64,000 nucleotides of DNA from Semisulcospira habei (lineage: Eukaryota; Mollusca; Gastropoda; Semisulcospiridae): the NCBI GenBank assembly GCA_036245525.1, contig BTPG01000006.1, positions 72,745,526 through 72,809,525 of the forward strand. The letters run 5' to 3'. The notes below the pieces were generated by a model, which saw only the letters and a program-made list of their open reading frames with translations, was not told where the DNA came from and made no database searches. The position numbers and the translations under genes are program-made. The first letter of the stretch is position 1, and the number at the start of each line of letters is the position of its first letter. Shown piece by piece: positions 10,505-20,916 of the stretch.

Positions 10505-11137
10505 TTACTTACGCCTGTCACCCCTACCCGGGTATAGGCCGTCAACGAGAGACCTCCAGCGACTCCTGTCCTGTGCTTCTCCTTCGATTTTACTCCAGGT
10601 GGTTCCCATTCTCTTGATGTCTGCTTGGAGGTCTCGACGCCAGGAGTTTCTCGTCCTACCTCTTTTCCACTTTCCCTGGGGGTTCCATGACAATGCCTGC
10701 CTAGTGATACCGGAAGCTGGCTTTCTCAGACTGTGACCAATCCATCCCCATCTTCTTCGCCCAATTTAATTCTCTGCTGTTATCTGCTCTGTTCTCTCCC
10801 ACAGTCTGACGTTGCTGATCTTCTCTGGCCAGTGGATTTTCAAAATTCTTCTAAGGCAACTGTTTATGAAGATCTGTACTCTGTTGACAGTGGTTTTTGT
10901 CAATCTCCAAGTCTCTGCTCCATATAGGAGAACTGCTTTTACATTGGAGTTGAAAATCCGGACTTTGGTGTGTTGTGACAGCTCTCTGGAACTCCACACT
11001 TTTTTCAACTGGAGAAAGGCTGCTCTGGCTTTACCGATTCGTGCTCTGACATCTGCATCAGTGCCGCCTTTTTTGTCTATGATGCTCCCGAGATAGGTGA
11101 AGGACTCCACCTCCTCCAACAGGGTGCCAGCAAGCAA
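10505..11137 (-). pseudogene. RTE reverse transcriptase, C-terminal region
   Basis: Two adjacent frames on minus (11137-10766 and 10693-10505) together cover the thumb/connection and C-terminal tail of an RTE protein: 'VESFTYLGSIID', 'VKAVLLYGAETWRLTK', 'CLRRILKIHWPEKISN' and 'LYPGRGDRRK' at the end. A frameshift separates them. Confidence 0.75.
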
Positions 11138-11394
11138 GACTGGTTCTTTTCTGGTTGCATTCAGCCTTATTGTCTTTGTTTCTGTTTGTAGATGGCGAGG
11201 CCCACTTGGGACGAGATGTCAGCAAGCCTCGTGGTCTTGTCCTGCATTTGTTGATGAGTGTGGGACAGTAAAGCCAAGTCGTCTGCAAAATCGAGGTCGT
11301 CAAGCTGTGTTCACATGCCATCGTAGCTGCTCTTGATCAGGCAGACGAGCTTTGTGGGTGCACCATAGTGTCGTAGGAGTTTCCACAAAGTCTC

Positions 11395-12239
11395 TCAGTC
11401 CATGCTGTCAAATGCTTTCTCATAATCCACAAAGTTGACGTACAATGGGGAGCTCCACTCCAGAGACTCTTCCACGATGATGCGGAGAGTGGCGATCTGG
11501 TCTGTACATGAACATTTCTTTCTGAATCCTGCTTGCTGGTCTCTCAGCTGGGGGTCGACGGAGCTCCTCATTCTCTCCAGGATGATCCTGTTGAAGACCT
11601 TTCCTGGTACTGACAGCAAGGTGATTCCGCTGTAGTTGGAACACTTGCTGAGGTCGCCTTTCTTGGGAAGCTTGATTAGGTACCTTCCCAGAACCTTTGC
11701 TGGGATGCTATCTGACCCTGCTGCTTTGCCATTCTTCAAAAATGCCACTGCTCTTCTGATCTCTTCCCGGCTGGGTCTGTCACAGCTGATGGGTAGGTCA
11801 GTCTCTGCTGGCTGTATGTCTGGGGGGCGTGGGGGGGGGGGGGGGGGGGGGTCGGGTCGGATGGGTCTGTTCAGTAACTCTTCAAAATACTCGGCCCATC
11901 TGTGGCGATCTGGTCTGTACATGAACAGTTTTTTCTGAATCCTGCTTGCTGGTCTCTCAGCTGGGAGTCGACGGAGCTCCTCATTCTCTCCAGGATGATC
12001 CTGTTAAAGACCTTTCCTGGTACTGACAGCAAGGTGATTCTTCTGTAGTTGGAACACTTGCTGAGGTCGCCTTTCTTGGGAAGCGTGATTAGGTACCCCT
12101 TCTTCCAGTCAGCCAGCATCACCTCCTCTTCCCAGATTTTTCCAAACAGTGGGTACGGCATCTCTACTGTTGTTTCTAGGTCTACTTTCAGAGCCTCCGC
12201 TGGGATGCCATCTGGTCCTGCTGCTTTGCCGTTCTTCAA
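11395..12239 (-). pseudogene. RTE reverse transcriptase, fingers/palm, partly duplicated
   Basis: Two overlapping paralogous blocks (12239-11871 and 11922-11395) encode the same stretch: 'GKAAG.D.IPAE.L', 'LPKKGDLSKCSNY', 'ITLLSVPGKVFNRIILERM' and 'LRDQQAGFRK.CSCTDQIA'. Only the second block reaches catalytic 'FVDYEKAFDS'. The first block keeps about 70 bp near 12100-12180 that the second has lost. The duplication is direct, so it is most likely a local tandem duplication. Confidence 0.75.
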
Positions 12240-12320
12240 AAATCCACTGCTCTTCTGATCTCTTCCCAGCTGGGTCTGTCACAGCTGATGGGTAGGTCAG
12301 TCTCTGCTGGCTGGATGTCT

Positions 12321-12358
<38 letters not shown>

Positions 12359-12360
12359 CA

Positions 12361-12420
12361 GGCGGGTCCTATATGGAGCAGAGACTTGGAGGTTGACCAA
12401 GACCACAGTCAACAGAGTAC
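12361..12420 (+). repeat. Plus-strand RTE fragment
   Basis: About 60 bp encoding 'VLYGAETWRLTKTTVNRVQ' on +. It is the reverse complement of the matching part of the minus RTE near 10870-10930. The two RTE copies therefore face each other and could form a fold-back. Confidence 0.7.
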
Positions 12421-12865
12421 AGATGTAGTAGCCAATCAAGAGTATGATCTTGCATGTGAGTAGGCTGACAAACAGACTGTTCAAGGCCAACAACACTCAA
12501 ACGATCCATTAGTTTCATAGTACTAGAGTTCTGCGGGCAATCAAAGTAGAAGTTGCAGGCATGGGAATTGTCCACGAAATCCGCGAAATTCCGTGGGAAA
12601 AAGAAATCGTCCGCAAAATTAAAAAGACGTTTCTGCGAAAAACCATTGTGGGTAGCAAAACAAGGAAAGCACCGGTTTTATTCCGCGACAGAACATGACG
12701 CGGCAGGCTGTGTCCGTGGCCTGCCTGAGTGCGCGTTGCACTCAGAACTTAAGCGGGCAGACCCAAGGTGGCCCGTCAATCCCCCCCCCCCCCCCCCCCC
12801 CCCCCACCACCCGTTTGATTTTCCGGCGCCCAGAAGTAAGGTTCGTCGTCCACTCGACACCCCCC

Positions 12866-12903
<38 letters not shown>

Positions 12904-13301
12904 GCACTGTTTGATTTTTCGGCCCTCGCGGAAAGAAGATCTAGCGTGGTGGAGGCCTTTTGTATCAGGTTGAAGGCCCCGTTTCAGATGATTTTTGCTT
13001 GGGCAATTCCCATGCCTGAAGTTGAAGTCTCCCAAAATAGCAAGTTTACCTGGGAGTGAGTTGCTGTATTCAAGTAAATCAGAAAACTGATCGAAGAACA
13101 TGGCATCAGTCAGCTTATTTTTGCGGTTAGGAGGGGGCCGGTAGAGAATAAAGAACTGTACTGGCTTGCTTGGTAGCGTAAGTATTACGTGTGCTCGTTT
13201 AAAGGAACAGTGTTCGAAGGCTGGTGTTCTGTGTAAATTTTATAGAACGCTGCAGATTCATTCATGACTGTCAGAGAACTTTCTCATTATTTGTGGCAAG
13301 T
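12421..13301 (-). pseudogene. L2/CR1-type LINE endonuclease fragment split by a MITE
   Basis: On minus, 13280-13019 gives 'FFILYRPPPNRKNKLTD', 'MFFDQFSDLLEYSNSLPG' and 'LAILGDFNF', and 12555-12421 continues with 'FYFDCPQNSSTMKLMD' and 'THMQDHTLDWLL'. This is the GDFN-containing endonuclease of an L2/CR1-type LINE. A 463-bp transposon sits exactly inside the GDFN segment. The fragment is cut off by RTE sequence on the left and by DIRS element A on the right. Confidence 0.8.
12556..13018. mobile_element. 463-bp MITE with 6-bp target duplication
   Basis: Inverted ends CAGGCATGGGAATTG at 12556 and the complement ending at 13018. Flanked by direct AAGTTG at 12550-12555 and 13019-13024. Removing the element and one copy of AAGTTG restores the LINE endonuclease reading frame, which proves the 6-bp duplication. 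The interior has 'ccgcgaaattccg'-like words and two long poly-C runs (12781-12805, 12867-12901). No coding capacity is credible; the proline-rich open frames come from poly-C. Confidence 0.85.
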
Positions 13302-13512
13302 TTATTTGTTAAAATCCTTACCGATGGCATTACTAATAGGAAGGTACACTTAGCCTACCGATTTCAGCCTAAGTATCCGTTGTGTACATCAACACAACTG
13401 GGAAGGCAACTCCAGGGAGCCGTTACCCAAAAAAACTCTCTGGGTGGCCTCCCCTCCCTCCCCATGAGGCCACATCCATGGGCTGAAAAGCCACTCTCAC
13501 GCTTAGCTTACT
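13302..13512 (+). repeat. DIRS A left inverted terminal repeat
   Basis: Begins 'tttatttgttaaaatcctta' followed by 'CCGATGGCATTACTAATAGG'. It includes a GC-rich part with 'ccctccctccccatgaggcc'. The inverted counterpart lies at 20200-20466, and its outermost 40 bp are repeated inverted at 20108-20150. Confidence 0.85.
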
Positions 13513-14809
13513 AGCAAAAGGACGTACCGGTTTCGGCTTTGGATTTACCACATGCTTGCCTTCTTGTTTGGACTCCTTACCTGTGACTGTGCTTGTGGGG
13601 ACTTACCTTTATTCCTGGTTCCTTCCTTCGGGCCTTTGGATTTATCGTGTGCCTTCCTTTTGTGGGACTCCTTACTTGTGACTTGTGCTTTTGGGGACTT
13701 ACCTTTCTTCCGGGCCCCTGGCTTCGCCTGGACCTTGTGCCTGGTGGGATTTACTTTTCTACTGGGCCCTCTTCGTCCTCTCCCCGGTTGAACGGCGGTC
13801 GGCGAATTGCTTCACTGCTCCGCCTGTTGGTGGCATGAGGTAAGGTCTCGGGTAGTGCCATGGCCCGGCGGGTCGCTGACCGGCTACTGCTTTGCCCGGA
13901 ACGACTTCCGGCTCGTTATGCAGCCGGGTTTTCACACATACGTACATGGTTATTGCCACGAGCCTGTCCTATGGGTCTGGCTTGTTGTCTTTCATGGGGT
14001 TCCGTTTTCTGTTGCAGTGCGCAATTACATTCGTGCCCTGGCTGCTTGGCGTTTCAGTGGCCGAGCGACACACATGCCCTATGTCTGCCTTGTTCCGGCT
14101 GCTCCTCCTCCCGGCCATGCCATGTGTGTGCTTCGTGGAAGGAGCAGCAGTGGTCTCGCCCCTGGGATTTTTACCAGCATGGCCTCCCGTCGACCTCCCT
14201 GGACCACTGTAGGCAGCCGGCGGGTGACCTTCCCGCTGCCACTACAACATCCGCCCCCGTGCCTTCCAGCCCTGGACCCCGTAGGCGGGTGTCCTCGGAC
14301 ATTGTGGGTCTGGCCTCACACTGGAACTCGACCGCGTCTGACCTCGGTGCGCACCCCTCAGCTGTTAACTCCTGCTCTGAAGTGGACCGGGACACGCAGC
14401 GACCGAGACCGCCCCTCCCAGCTGGAACGAGCCACCTGGCGACCAGGGCGTCTCCCAGTGCACGACAGGCCATCTCAGCCTGCGGCCTCTCTCGAGTCTC
14501 ACCCGACGAATTCTAAGCCTCTGGGGTCCCTGACTCACTCACCCCCCCCACCCCCCTGTCCGGCGCTAGTTCCCCCGATGCCAGGGGTCTTGTCCGGTGC
14601 GCCCCACAGGCACCAGAAGGTGGATGAACGCACACAGCACCCGTGAAGACGCTGTCCCCCGACGTTGGTCCGGATTGGTGGGTGACCTCATGTCGTCGCT
14701 CCCTGAGCCGCAGCCCGCTCACCAGGGACCAACGCCCGGGCTCCATGTGATCTCGCCGTCGTAGTCGCCTCGACTCTCACCTCAGTGGCTCTCCTCCGCG
14801 GCGGAGTCC

Positions 14810-15609
14810 TTGGGCGGACTCCCGCAGTCCCTTGCCCAGGTCGGCAGTCCCCACTCCTCCGCCCTTAGCTCGTCTCCCCCCGCTGGCCCCTACGCCTCAG
14901 GCGTGGAGACTTGGAGAGCCCTGGATGAGGCTGCACGAGTGATTTTGACCTCTCAGCCTCTGGACTTGTGTCCCCCCTCGCTGCCCCTCAAGCGGAGGGC
15001 TTCAGCCTGCGTAGACGCGTTGCGACAGGCCAAGCAGTTTAAGTCCCTCCCACAGCCCGCTGGATTTCGGGACCTCACGGACGCACATCTCCAACAGGGC
15101 AAGTTAACCGACGGGGGACTCTTCTCCGACCGCCGCTGGCCTGTGGACGTGGATATCAAGTTCTGGCAGCACTGGTACGTGGGACACTCACAGTCCTTCC
15201 TGTGCCCCCTCCCACCGGTGGACCCCGTGGCAGTGGGGCAGGTCGGGGGGAAGGCCAGGGCCTGGAGAAGACCGCGACCCTCATCCAGAATTCCCTGGCC
15301 TGTTTAGGGTTTTTGAAACTGGTGATCCAAACTGTGGTGCAGCGCCTGGAGTACTTCTGGGAGTCGCCGGAAGCCCCAGATCCTTTGCGCGACCTACACT
15401 CCCTGGCGGTGACGGCCAATCGCACTGTGTACCACGCCTCGTCTAACGCGCTCGCCGCCGTGGCCAACTGTGACTTGATGCGGCAGAATGGCATCTTGCG
15501 GAGGTGTGCGGGGTTTTCTTCCTCACTGAAGGGACAGCTACGACAGGCTCCCTTTGGGGGGGGGGGGGGGGGGGGGCCCTCCTCTTCGGCCCAACCTGGC
15601 AGTCAGTGA
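14810..15609 (+). pseudogene. DIRS A Gag-like region
   Basis: Two frames (14810-15307 and 15202-15609) carry a GC-rich, proline-rich start and then helical segments such as 'KFWQHWYVGHSQSFL' and 'LHSLAVTANRTVYHASSN'. Position and composition fit the first protein of a DIRS element, although Gag sequences are poorly conserved. A frameshift separates the two pieces, and a poly-G run interrupts the end (15556-15576). Confidence 0.5.
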
Positions 15610-15869
15610 AGGACTCGACCAAGGACCTTTGGCCTAGCGTCCCTCCCGTGGACTCCGCACGCTTTTCTGCCCCCCGCAAGGCTGTGGGTTGACCCCTGCG
15701 GAGCCTCAGACCCGCCCCTTGACCTTCCTCCCGCAGCTTCTGCGGGCCGGGTGGAGTAGTTTTCCCCATATTTGCGTGCGCCTTTCCGACCCCCGCCCCC
15801 TCCTGGCCTCGTGGCACTAGGCGGCGTGGGTGGGGAAAGGGCCCAGTGACTCCCGCCCCCGCCGACCCC

Positions 15870-16600
15870 CGCGGAACCCTGGTCGGCTGTCGGCTTGCCC
15901 TGCATGGCGACGAGTGGCGGTCACTGTTCCCAGACGACCCGTGGGTGCTCTCCACCGTCTTGGACGGGTTATGGATTTCCTTTCGCCACCCCCCCCACCC
16001 CCCCCTCAGCCGACTCTACTTGCAACCGTTTCAGTTGCATCTTCTGCTCCATTAGCGTCCGTCCTTGGGCGACCTTGCAGCCCCAGTGCCTATTTCTCCC
16101 GTGGTCTGCACTCACCTCCTGTGGTAGACGGACTTGGCTTGGGTCGGGAGTACCCCTTGCTTCCCCCCCACCACGGCTCTCGCTTTGCACGGATGCGAGT
16201 TGGTCCGGCTGGGGGCACACCTCCTCCCGTATTTCGACGAGGTCTCGGGCCGGTGGCCACTGGCCTTCCGGAACAGACACAGCAACTGGCTAGAGATGAG
16301 GGCCGTCTGGCTGGTGCTGAGTCATTGGGAGTCACGCCTACGCCGCCACAAGATTTTGATTCCGACAATTCGGTGGTCTTGTCTTACATTCAGAAGCAGA
16401 GGGGAGGGGGGGGGGGGGGGGGGGGGAAACCTGCTCGCCGACACTCTGTATGCTCCTATACCATTTGTTTATGTGGTACCGGGATTGCGACATCTCGCTT
16501 CGGGCATGTCACATCCCTGGTCGCCTGAACGTGATGGCGGACTACCTCTCGCATCGGCCACGGCGGGTTACCTTTTCCTGAATTGCTTTCTTCAGTTGGG
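15870..16600 (+). pseudogene. DIRS A reverse transcriptase remnant and RNase H
   Basis: A pre-RT motif, 'FPDDPWVLSTVLDGLWISF', lies at about 15925-15985. The RT core that should follow is absent, replaced by a short poly-C stretch. The RNase H then reads 'LCTDASWSGWG' (first catalytic D, 16187), 'SNWLEMRAVWLVLSHWE' (E, 16280-16330), 'DNSVVLSYIQKQ' (D, 16360) and 'GRLNVMADYLS' (last D, 16525). These motifs lie in different frames because of indels and a poly-G run at 16406-16426. Confidence 0.7.
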
Positions 16601-18525
16601 CTGTGAACTAGCCGTGACCCATATCACTGATAAGCGCACGTGGATGATGCCAGACTCTGCCAGACTCTGCCAGCTGCAGGCTGGAAGCGTAGTGCTCTTT
16701 GTTCCTTGTTGAACTTGAAGGCTGTCAGGTAGGTGATCAGTTTAGCCTGTTTATAACTTACTTTTACCGTGGCTAAAAAGTTACAATCGTAAATATGATT
16801 ATGTAATCCCATGCTTGAAAATGTCCTCTTCAAGTTCATGTAAGTTTCTTTTGAAATCATCTTCAAATTCTGTGGTTATTACGTGATTAAAATGTGTGTA
16901 GTTCGAGGAATTTTCCTTCCGCGGTAGACAGTGCAGGTGTGTAAAAAACAGGTTTTCAGTGCCAGGTGTATCACTGTGTGTGCGCCCAGATCTGATGCAT
17001 AGAGTATAGCGTGTTAAAGCCATGGAGAATAAACATTCCTTTCCAAGAGCATTTGGCTTTGGTTTCTCCACATTTTCATCAGGTATTCACAGACTGTCAC
17101 TTGTTTAAAAAATGAAACTGATCGGCCTATCAAGTTTAGACACAGGATCATAGTGACCCTGTAGACACACTCATTTTAAGCCATTTTAATGTGACACTAA
17201 GCCGGAACTGAATCTGAACAGCACACAGTTGAACCTCTGCTTTGTGTATTGTTTTTATACTTGTTAAATATTGTGATATTGTTAAAAACATTGACTGTAT
17301 CGGTGAAATTCACATACTTCATGTCGGCGTGCTATGAATGGATTACCGTTTTCACTTGGCCCACCAAACCGGCTTTAGCAGGACTCGGGTATGTTGATTT
17401 GAAGATTTTAGCATGGGATATGCCAGTTAAGACATCTGTTGACAGCACTGACTGTCTGAACTTTCCAGCAACTTTTCTTTTTGAACAGTGATGTGATAAA
17501 AAGTATGATAAACTAACGGAAGGCTGCATCTAATCTGTCTCCTAGTGATACTTTAAGCCAGTGCATGAAAAACATCCACGCAGATTACCCCAGCATGTTT
17601 GGTGTCCAACTTACTTACGCCTGTCACCCCTACCCGGGTATAGGCCGTCGACGAGAGACCTCCATCAACTCCTGTCCTGTGCTTCTCCTTCGATTCTACT
17701 CCAGGTGGTTCCCAGTCTCTTGATGTCTGCTTGGAGGTCTCGACGCCAGGAGTTTCTCGGCCTACCTCTTTTCCTCTTAACCTGGGGGTTCCATGGTTGT
17801 GTCCCTGGATAGAGAGAGGCGGCTCGGTCCTATGGCTTCCGAAGACTTCCGGCTTTCACCACAGGACGTCATAAGTCTTCTGGTAGAAGAACCTTCCTCC
17901 TCCAGGAAAGGAATTACTGTTAGTCTTTTCGTCGGCGTTTTTGTAGCTATTTCCTTTTTTGCAGGGTGGGGAAGCTACCCCCACGCCCAACCCCCTTACT
18001 AGGAGGACCAGGGGTTTTCTGTCGGGGTCACCTTCCCTTAGACCATGTTGGTTCACGGCACCTTATTTCATTCGGTGCACCCCTCTCATGAGGGACCCCC
18101 TATCCACCATCCAGGGGACGCGCCTCAACGCCATATGGTCCCAGCGCGAGGGTTTGGTGTCCAAAGATAGTACAATTTCTCCTCTACAAGACAATTTCAA
18201 GTAATTGCTCACAACTGCAGGTTAATTCCGGATTAAAGACAACATCTGTAATTCACAGCTTGTTCGCCGATGTTTGTAGCAAGGCTAAGAGATAATCGGG
18301 GTAAAGCACAGTAGTACTGTAAACAAAGATGGCTGCTGCGCTATTCATATCCCCAGCTGAAGCGAGACTGCACAGCGGGTGCCTTATCAGTGATGGTATT
18401 TAGCGCGCTGATAGCAAGGGGAAGGAGGCTGCCTCACTATCTCAGTGCTCTCACAAAGCTGATCTGCCTGCCAGCACAGCTAAAAGCTAAAGAGCATAGA
18501 CTAAACTGCCGTGCGGGGGCAGCTG
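16600..18525. other. Foreign segment between RNase H and recombinase of DIRS A
   Basis: About 1.9 kb separate 'GRLNVMADYLS' from the next DIRS motif, 'PEIFQMIGTQWETPMVHLF' (near 18550), which are nearly adjacent in intact DIRS proteins. The segment holds the RTE derivative at 17610-18152 and otherwise AT-rich sequence with no recognised gene. Its boundaries and mechanism are unclear. Confidence 0.5.
17610..18152 (-). mobile_element. Internally deleted, SINE-like RTE derivative with 12-bp target duplication
   Basis: 543 bp on minus. The RTE 5' UTR (18152-17798, matching 8394-8747) is joined directly to the RTE 3' end (17797-17610, matching the 10693-10505 tail). The fusion lies at the shared word ATGG, which in the parents is the endonuclease start and an internal 'catgga'. 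Exact 12-bp repeats TTTGGTGTCCAA (17598-17609 and 18153-18164) flank it, so the fused form itself was retroposed. It encodes no protein. Confidence 0.85.
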
Positions 18526-18689
18526 CTACATACCGAATGGGCCCTCAAGCCTGAGATCTTCCAGATGATCGGCACACAATGGGAGACTCCGATGGTCCAC
18601 CTTTTCGTGACGCGGTGGAACACACAACTTCCTCTCTTCGTCTCACCGGTCCCGGACCCCCGTGCATGGGCGGTGGACATGCTGTAGAT

Positions 18690-19325
18690 CTTGTGGGAAG
18701 GTCTTGTGGCTTATGCACACACCCCCGGTGGTACTCGTTTCCAAGGTCCTGCTGAAACTCGGGGGCTCCAACACGGTCCTCTTCCTCGTGGCTCCTTTCA
18801 GCTGGTGCCGGAGCTGGACGACCGACCTTTGAACCTCACAACGGACTCCCCACTGCCATTACCCTCGCCTTGCACAATGCTGAAGCAGCCCCGGCAGAAC
18901 CTCTTTCATCCGTGTCCGGAGAGGCTCTGCTTACATGCCTGGTGGTTGTGCGGGCGGCCCTTGCCACAAGAGGTTTCTCACATGCTGCAGTGGAGGCGAT
19001 CGCTACTGGCTGCAGAGCGTCCACCCGGCGAGTATACGAGGGAAAGTGGCGAGTCCTGCAGTCCTGGTGCCAGCCCCAGGACCTTGCCCCCACAGTTCTG
19101 ACGACGCACCAGTTGGCCAAATTTTTCCTGTGGCTTTTTGGGGAGCAGCTTTTGGCCCCCATTACCATCCAGGGGTATCTCTCTATGGTTGCCGATACCT
19201 ACTGCCATTTGGGCCGTCCGGACCCAGGGGCGTGCAAAGATCTTCTGGACCTCATGGCCCACTTCGAGTTACAGCGCCCATCCAGCACTTGCTGGTTCTG
19301 TACTGGGACCTGGCATGGGTCCTAA
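18690..19325 (+). pseudogene. DIRS A tyrosine recombinase, N-terminal part
   Basis: After 'FVSPVPDPRAWAVDML' (18640), a linker common to DIRS polyproteins, the frame 18870-19325 gives 'RRVYEGKWRVLQSWC' and 'LTTHQLAKFFLWLF'. This is the SAM-like N-terminal DNA-binding domain of a phage-integrase-type recombinase. Stops lie upstream and downstream of it, so the protein is not intact. Confidence 0.75.
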
Positions 19326-19374
19326 CACGGCTTAATTCGGGCTGGTTTGAGCTGTTGCCCTTGCCTTAGCTACG

Positions 19375-19965
19375 ATGGTCGACGTCACCAGGCAGACCTG
19401 CTTCCTACTCGCCCTTGCTTCGGCGGCCAGGGTCAGCGAGCTACATGCACTCTCGGTGGACCCAGCATGCCTACAGTTCAGAGCTGATGGTTCAGTCCAG
19501 CTCCTGACGAACCCATCCTTTCTAGCCAAGAATAGGCTTCCCTCGGCCAGAGCGCAGATCGTTAACCTCCGGCCGCACAAGGGGTTGGATCGGTCTCCGG
19601 AGTCCTGCCAGCAGGATCCGGTATGGGCCTTGCGCATTTACCTGCGCAGATCGCAGGCCCTTCTGATGGGGACGGAAATGCCTCTTCCTGCCCCCGAGAC
19701 GTGGCAGGAACGATATTTCGGTGCAGACAATATCTTCTTGGCCGAGCACGGTCACCCGAGTCGCATACGAGGACCTCTCCCTGGAGGGGGGCTAATAGGC
19801 TGCGAATTCGCGCACACGAGGTCAGAGTGGTCTCCACAAGCCTCGCCTTCGACTGCAACTGTGTGGTGAGAGACATCGTGGCGGGAGAATTCCACCTTAG
19901 CCCGCTTTTACCTCGGGACCTCTCGGGCGAGCGAGAGAACCTGACCCTCGTGGGTGATGTTTCGG
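19375..19965 (+). pseudogene. DIRS A tyrosine recombinase, catalytic domain
   Basis: The frame 19375-19790 contains 'ALASAARVSELHAL' (catalytic Arg in the ARVSEL motif). After a frameshift, 'RIRAHEVRVVSTSLAF' near 19805 keeps the H-x-x-R box. The final tyrosine segment is damaged by a deletion near 19890 ('IVAGEFHLSPLL'). In intact relatives this region reads through a GWR-type motif to a catalytic Y. Family assignment is firm; activity is not expected. Confidence 0.8.
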
Positions 19966-20107
19966 TGGTGCAGCACTTCATCCTGGCACCTCTGGCGCCC
20001 TAGGTAACGCTTTGTTGAAATCGTCGGGAGTTTGCGCCCAGGGTGCCATACTAAGCAGGTTACAAGGGCGGGGAATGGTGGGCGGCACCCTCCTCCTTTT
20101 CGTTATT

Positions 20108-20212
20108 CTTCCTATTAGTAATGCCATCAGTAAGGATTTTTAAGGAAACAAATGAATTTTTCTCTAAAATGTATTTTTCCGAAAAATACTTACCGATGGC
20201 ATTACTCAAAGG
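20108..20212. repeat. DIRS A internal complementary region
   Basis: The left half (20108-20150) is the inverted copy of the left outer end. The right half (20160-20212) is the inverted copy of the right outer end (20420-20466). It contains 'GTATTTTTCCGAAAAATAC', an almost perfect palindrome, beside 'TTACCGATGGCATTACT'. In DIRS models this region templates end joining to form the circular intermediate used by the recombinase. Confidence 0.8.
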
Positions 20213-20466
20213 GCCCTCCCATCTGCCCCGCTTGCCGCCAGCTACGTTTGCTTAGCGTGAGACTGGCGTGTCTGCCCATTTGGCCTCATGGGGAGGGAGG
20301 GGAGGCCACTTAGGGAGTTTTTTGGGTAACGGCTCCCTGGAGTTGCCTCCCCGGTTGTGTTGCTATACACAATGGATACTTAGGCTGAAATCAGTAGGCT
20401 AAGTGTACCTTCCTGTTAGTAATGCAATCGTTAAGTATTTTTACAAAAAATACATTTTAGAGAAAA
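20200..20466 (-). repeat. DIRS A right inverted terminal repeat
   Basis: Inverted relative to 13302-13512: 'CATGGGGAGGGAGGGGAGG', 'GGGTAACGGCTCCCTGGAG' and 'AAGTGTACCTTCCTGTTAG' match the left repeat in reverse complement. It ends near 'cattttagagaaaaattcat'. Confidence 0.8.
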
Positions 20467-20807
20467 ATTCATGTTTGTTAGATAATCAAAACTATATGAG
20501 TACAATATTAAAATTAAATGAAACTTTAGGAACACTTCTGATTGGAGAGCAGGGGATGCACTTGCACAAAAAAAAACCCTGCCCGCATGCAGTTTTCTGG
20601 GAGGTATGCATTTACTATATACGCAAAAAGGTGTACACATACCAATGAGAATTACTCAGTGCTGGACAGACAAACAAAATGCGTTTGGCATTGCTAAAGT
20701 ATCTGGCTGCAATGATGACCAGTTTAAAAAAGTTGATCAACAGGAAAATGTTTAGGAACACGGTAAAAAAGATGATGGAAAGAGGGGTTTAGTAATCATA
20801 ACCTACT
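20467..20807 (+). other. Intron sequence between DIRS A and the SINE-like repeat
   Basis: AT-rich, with no gene or known repeat recognised. Confidence 0.4.
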
Positions 20808-20916
20808 GCCATTAACTTAAGGCAAAGGCCGTCACAGCAACTGTTTATCAGTTTCAGTCCACTTAATCAAATTTCAAATACAAACGATTTTGAATTTCCA
20901 AAAACTACAGTAGCTC
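20808..20916 (+). repeat. SINE-like repeat, 5' part (Polinton target)
   Basis: Matches the reverse complement of about 32660-32765: 'atcagtttcagtccact', 'caaatttcaaatacaaacga' and 'ttttgaatttccaaaaact'. The repeat continues at 27230 on the other side of the Polinton. The last six bases, TAGCTC (20911-20916), are the Polinton target duplication. Confidence 0.8.

Larger units (their letters stand above)
10495..12360 (-). mobile_element. RTE-type LINE, minus-strand copy (reverse transcriptase and 3' tail)
   Basis: Read on minus from about 12360 to a (TAAG)n-like tail at 10495-10510. It contains the RT start with 'LPKKGDLSKCSNYRGIT'-like words, palm motif A 'FVDYEKAFDS' (near 11410), 'LDFADDLALLSH' (near 11275) and the C-terminal 'FTYLGSIIDKKGGTDADV' (11110) through 'GRGDRRK'. 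About 45 residues normally found between motif A and FADD are missing. A tandem duplication of roughly 410 bp (11490-11900 against 11903-12330) repeats the start of the RT. Poly-G runs lie at 11831-11851 and 12321-12357. Confidence 0.8.
13302..20466 (+). mobile_element. DIRS-like tyrosine-recombinase retroelement A
   Basis: Sense-strand element inside nup50 intron 1. The left inverted repeat at 13302-13512 matches the complement of 20200-20466. The internal complementary region at 20108-20212 pairs with both outer ends, which is the diagnostic layout of DIRS elements. The coding order is Gag-like (14810-15609), an RT-upstream motif, RNase H (16100-16560), then tyrosine recombinase (18690-19960). 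It has many frameshifts, a missing RT core and a 1.9-kb foreign segment (about 16600-18525). No target duplication is expected or seen. Confidence 0.85.

Noticed and set aside
8394..12420. Twin-priming as explanation for the inverted RTE parts
   Set aside because: Twin priming places the inverted 5' part upstream of the 3' part. Here the endonuclease part lies beyond the 3' tail of the minus copy, so two separate insertions fit better.
12553..13101. Proline- or glycine-rich open frames on both strands
   Set aside because: Produced by poly-C/poly-G runs inside a MITE. The frame merges LINE and MITE sequence.
13807..14646. 279-codon open frame at the start of DIRS A
   Set aside because: GC-rich region with overlapping long frames on both strands. 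No domain is recognisable and the composition is simply stop-poor. It may overlap part of Gag but is not supportable as a gene.
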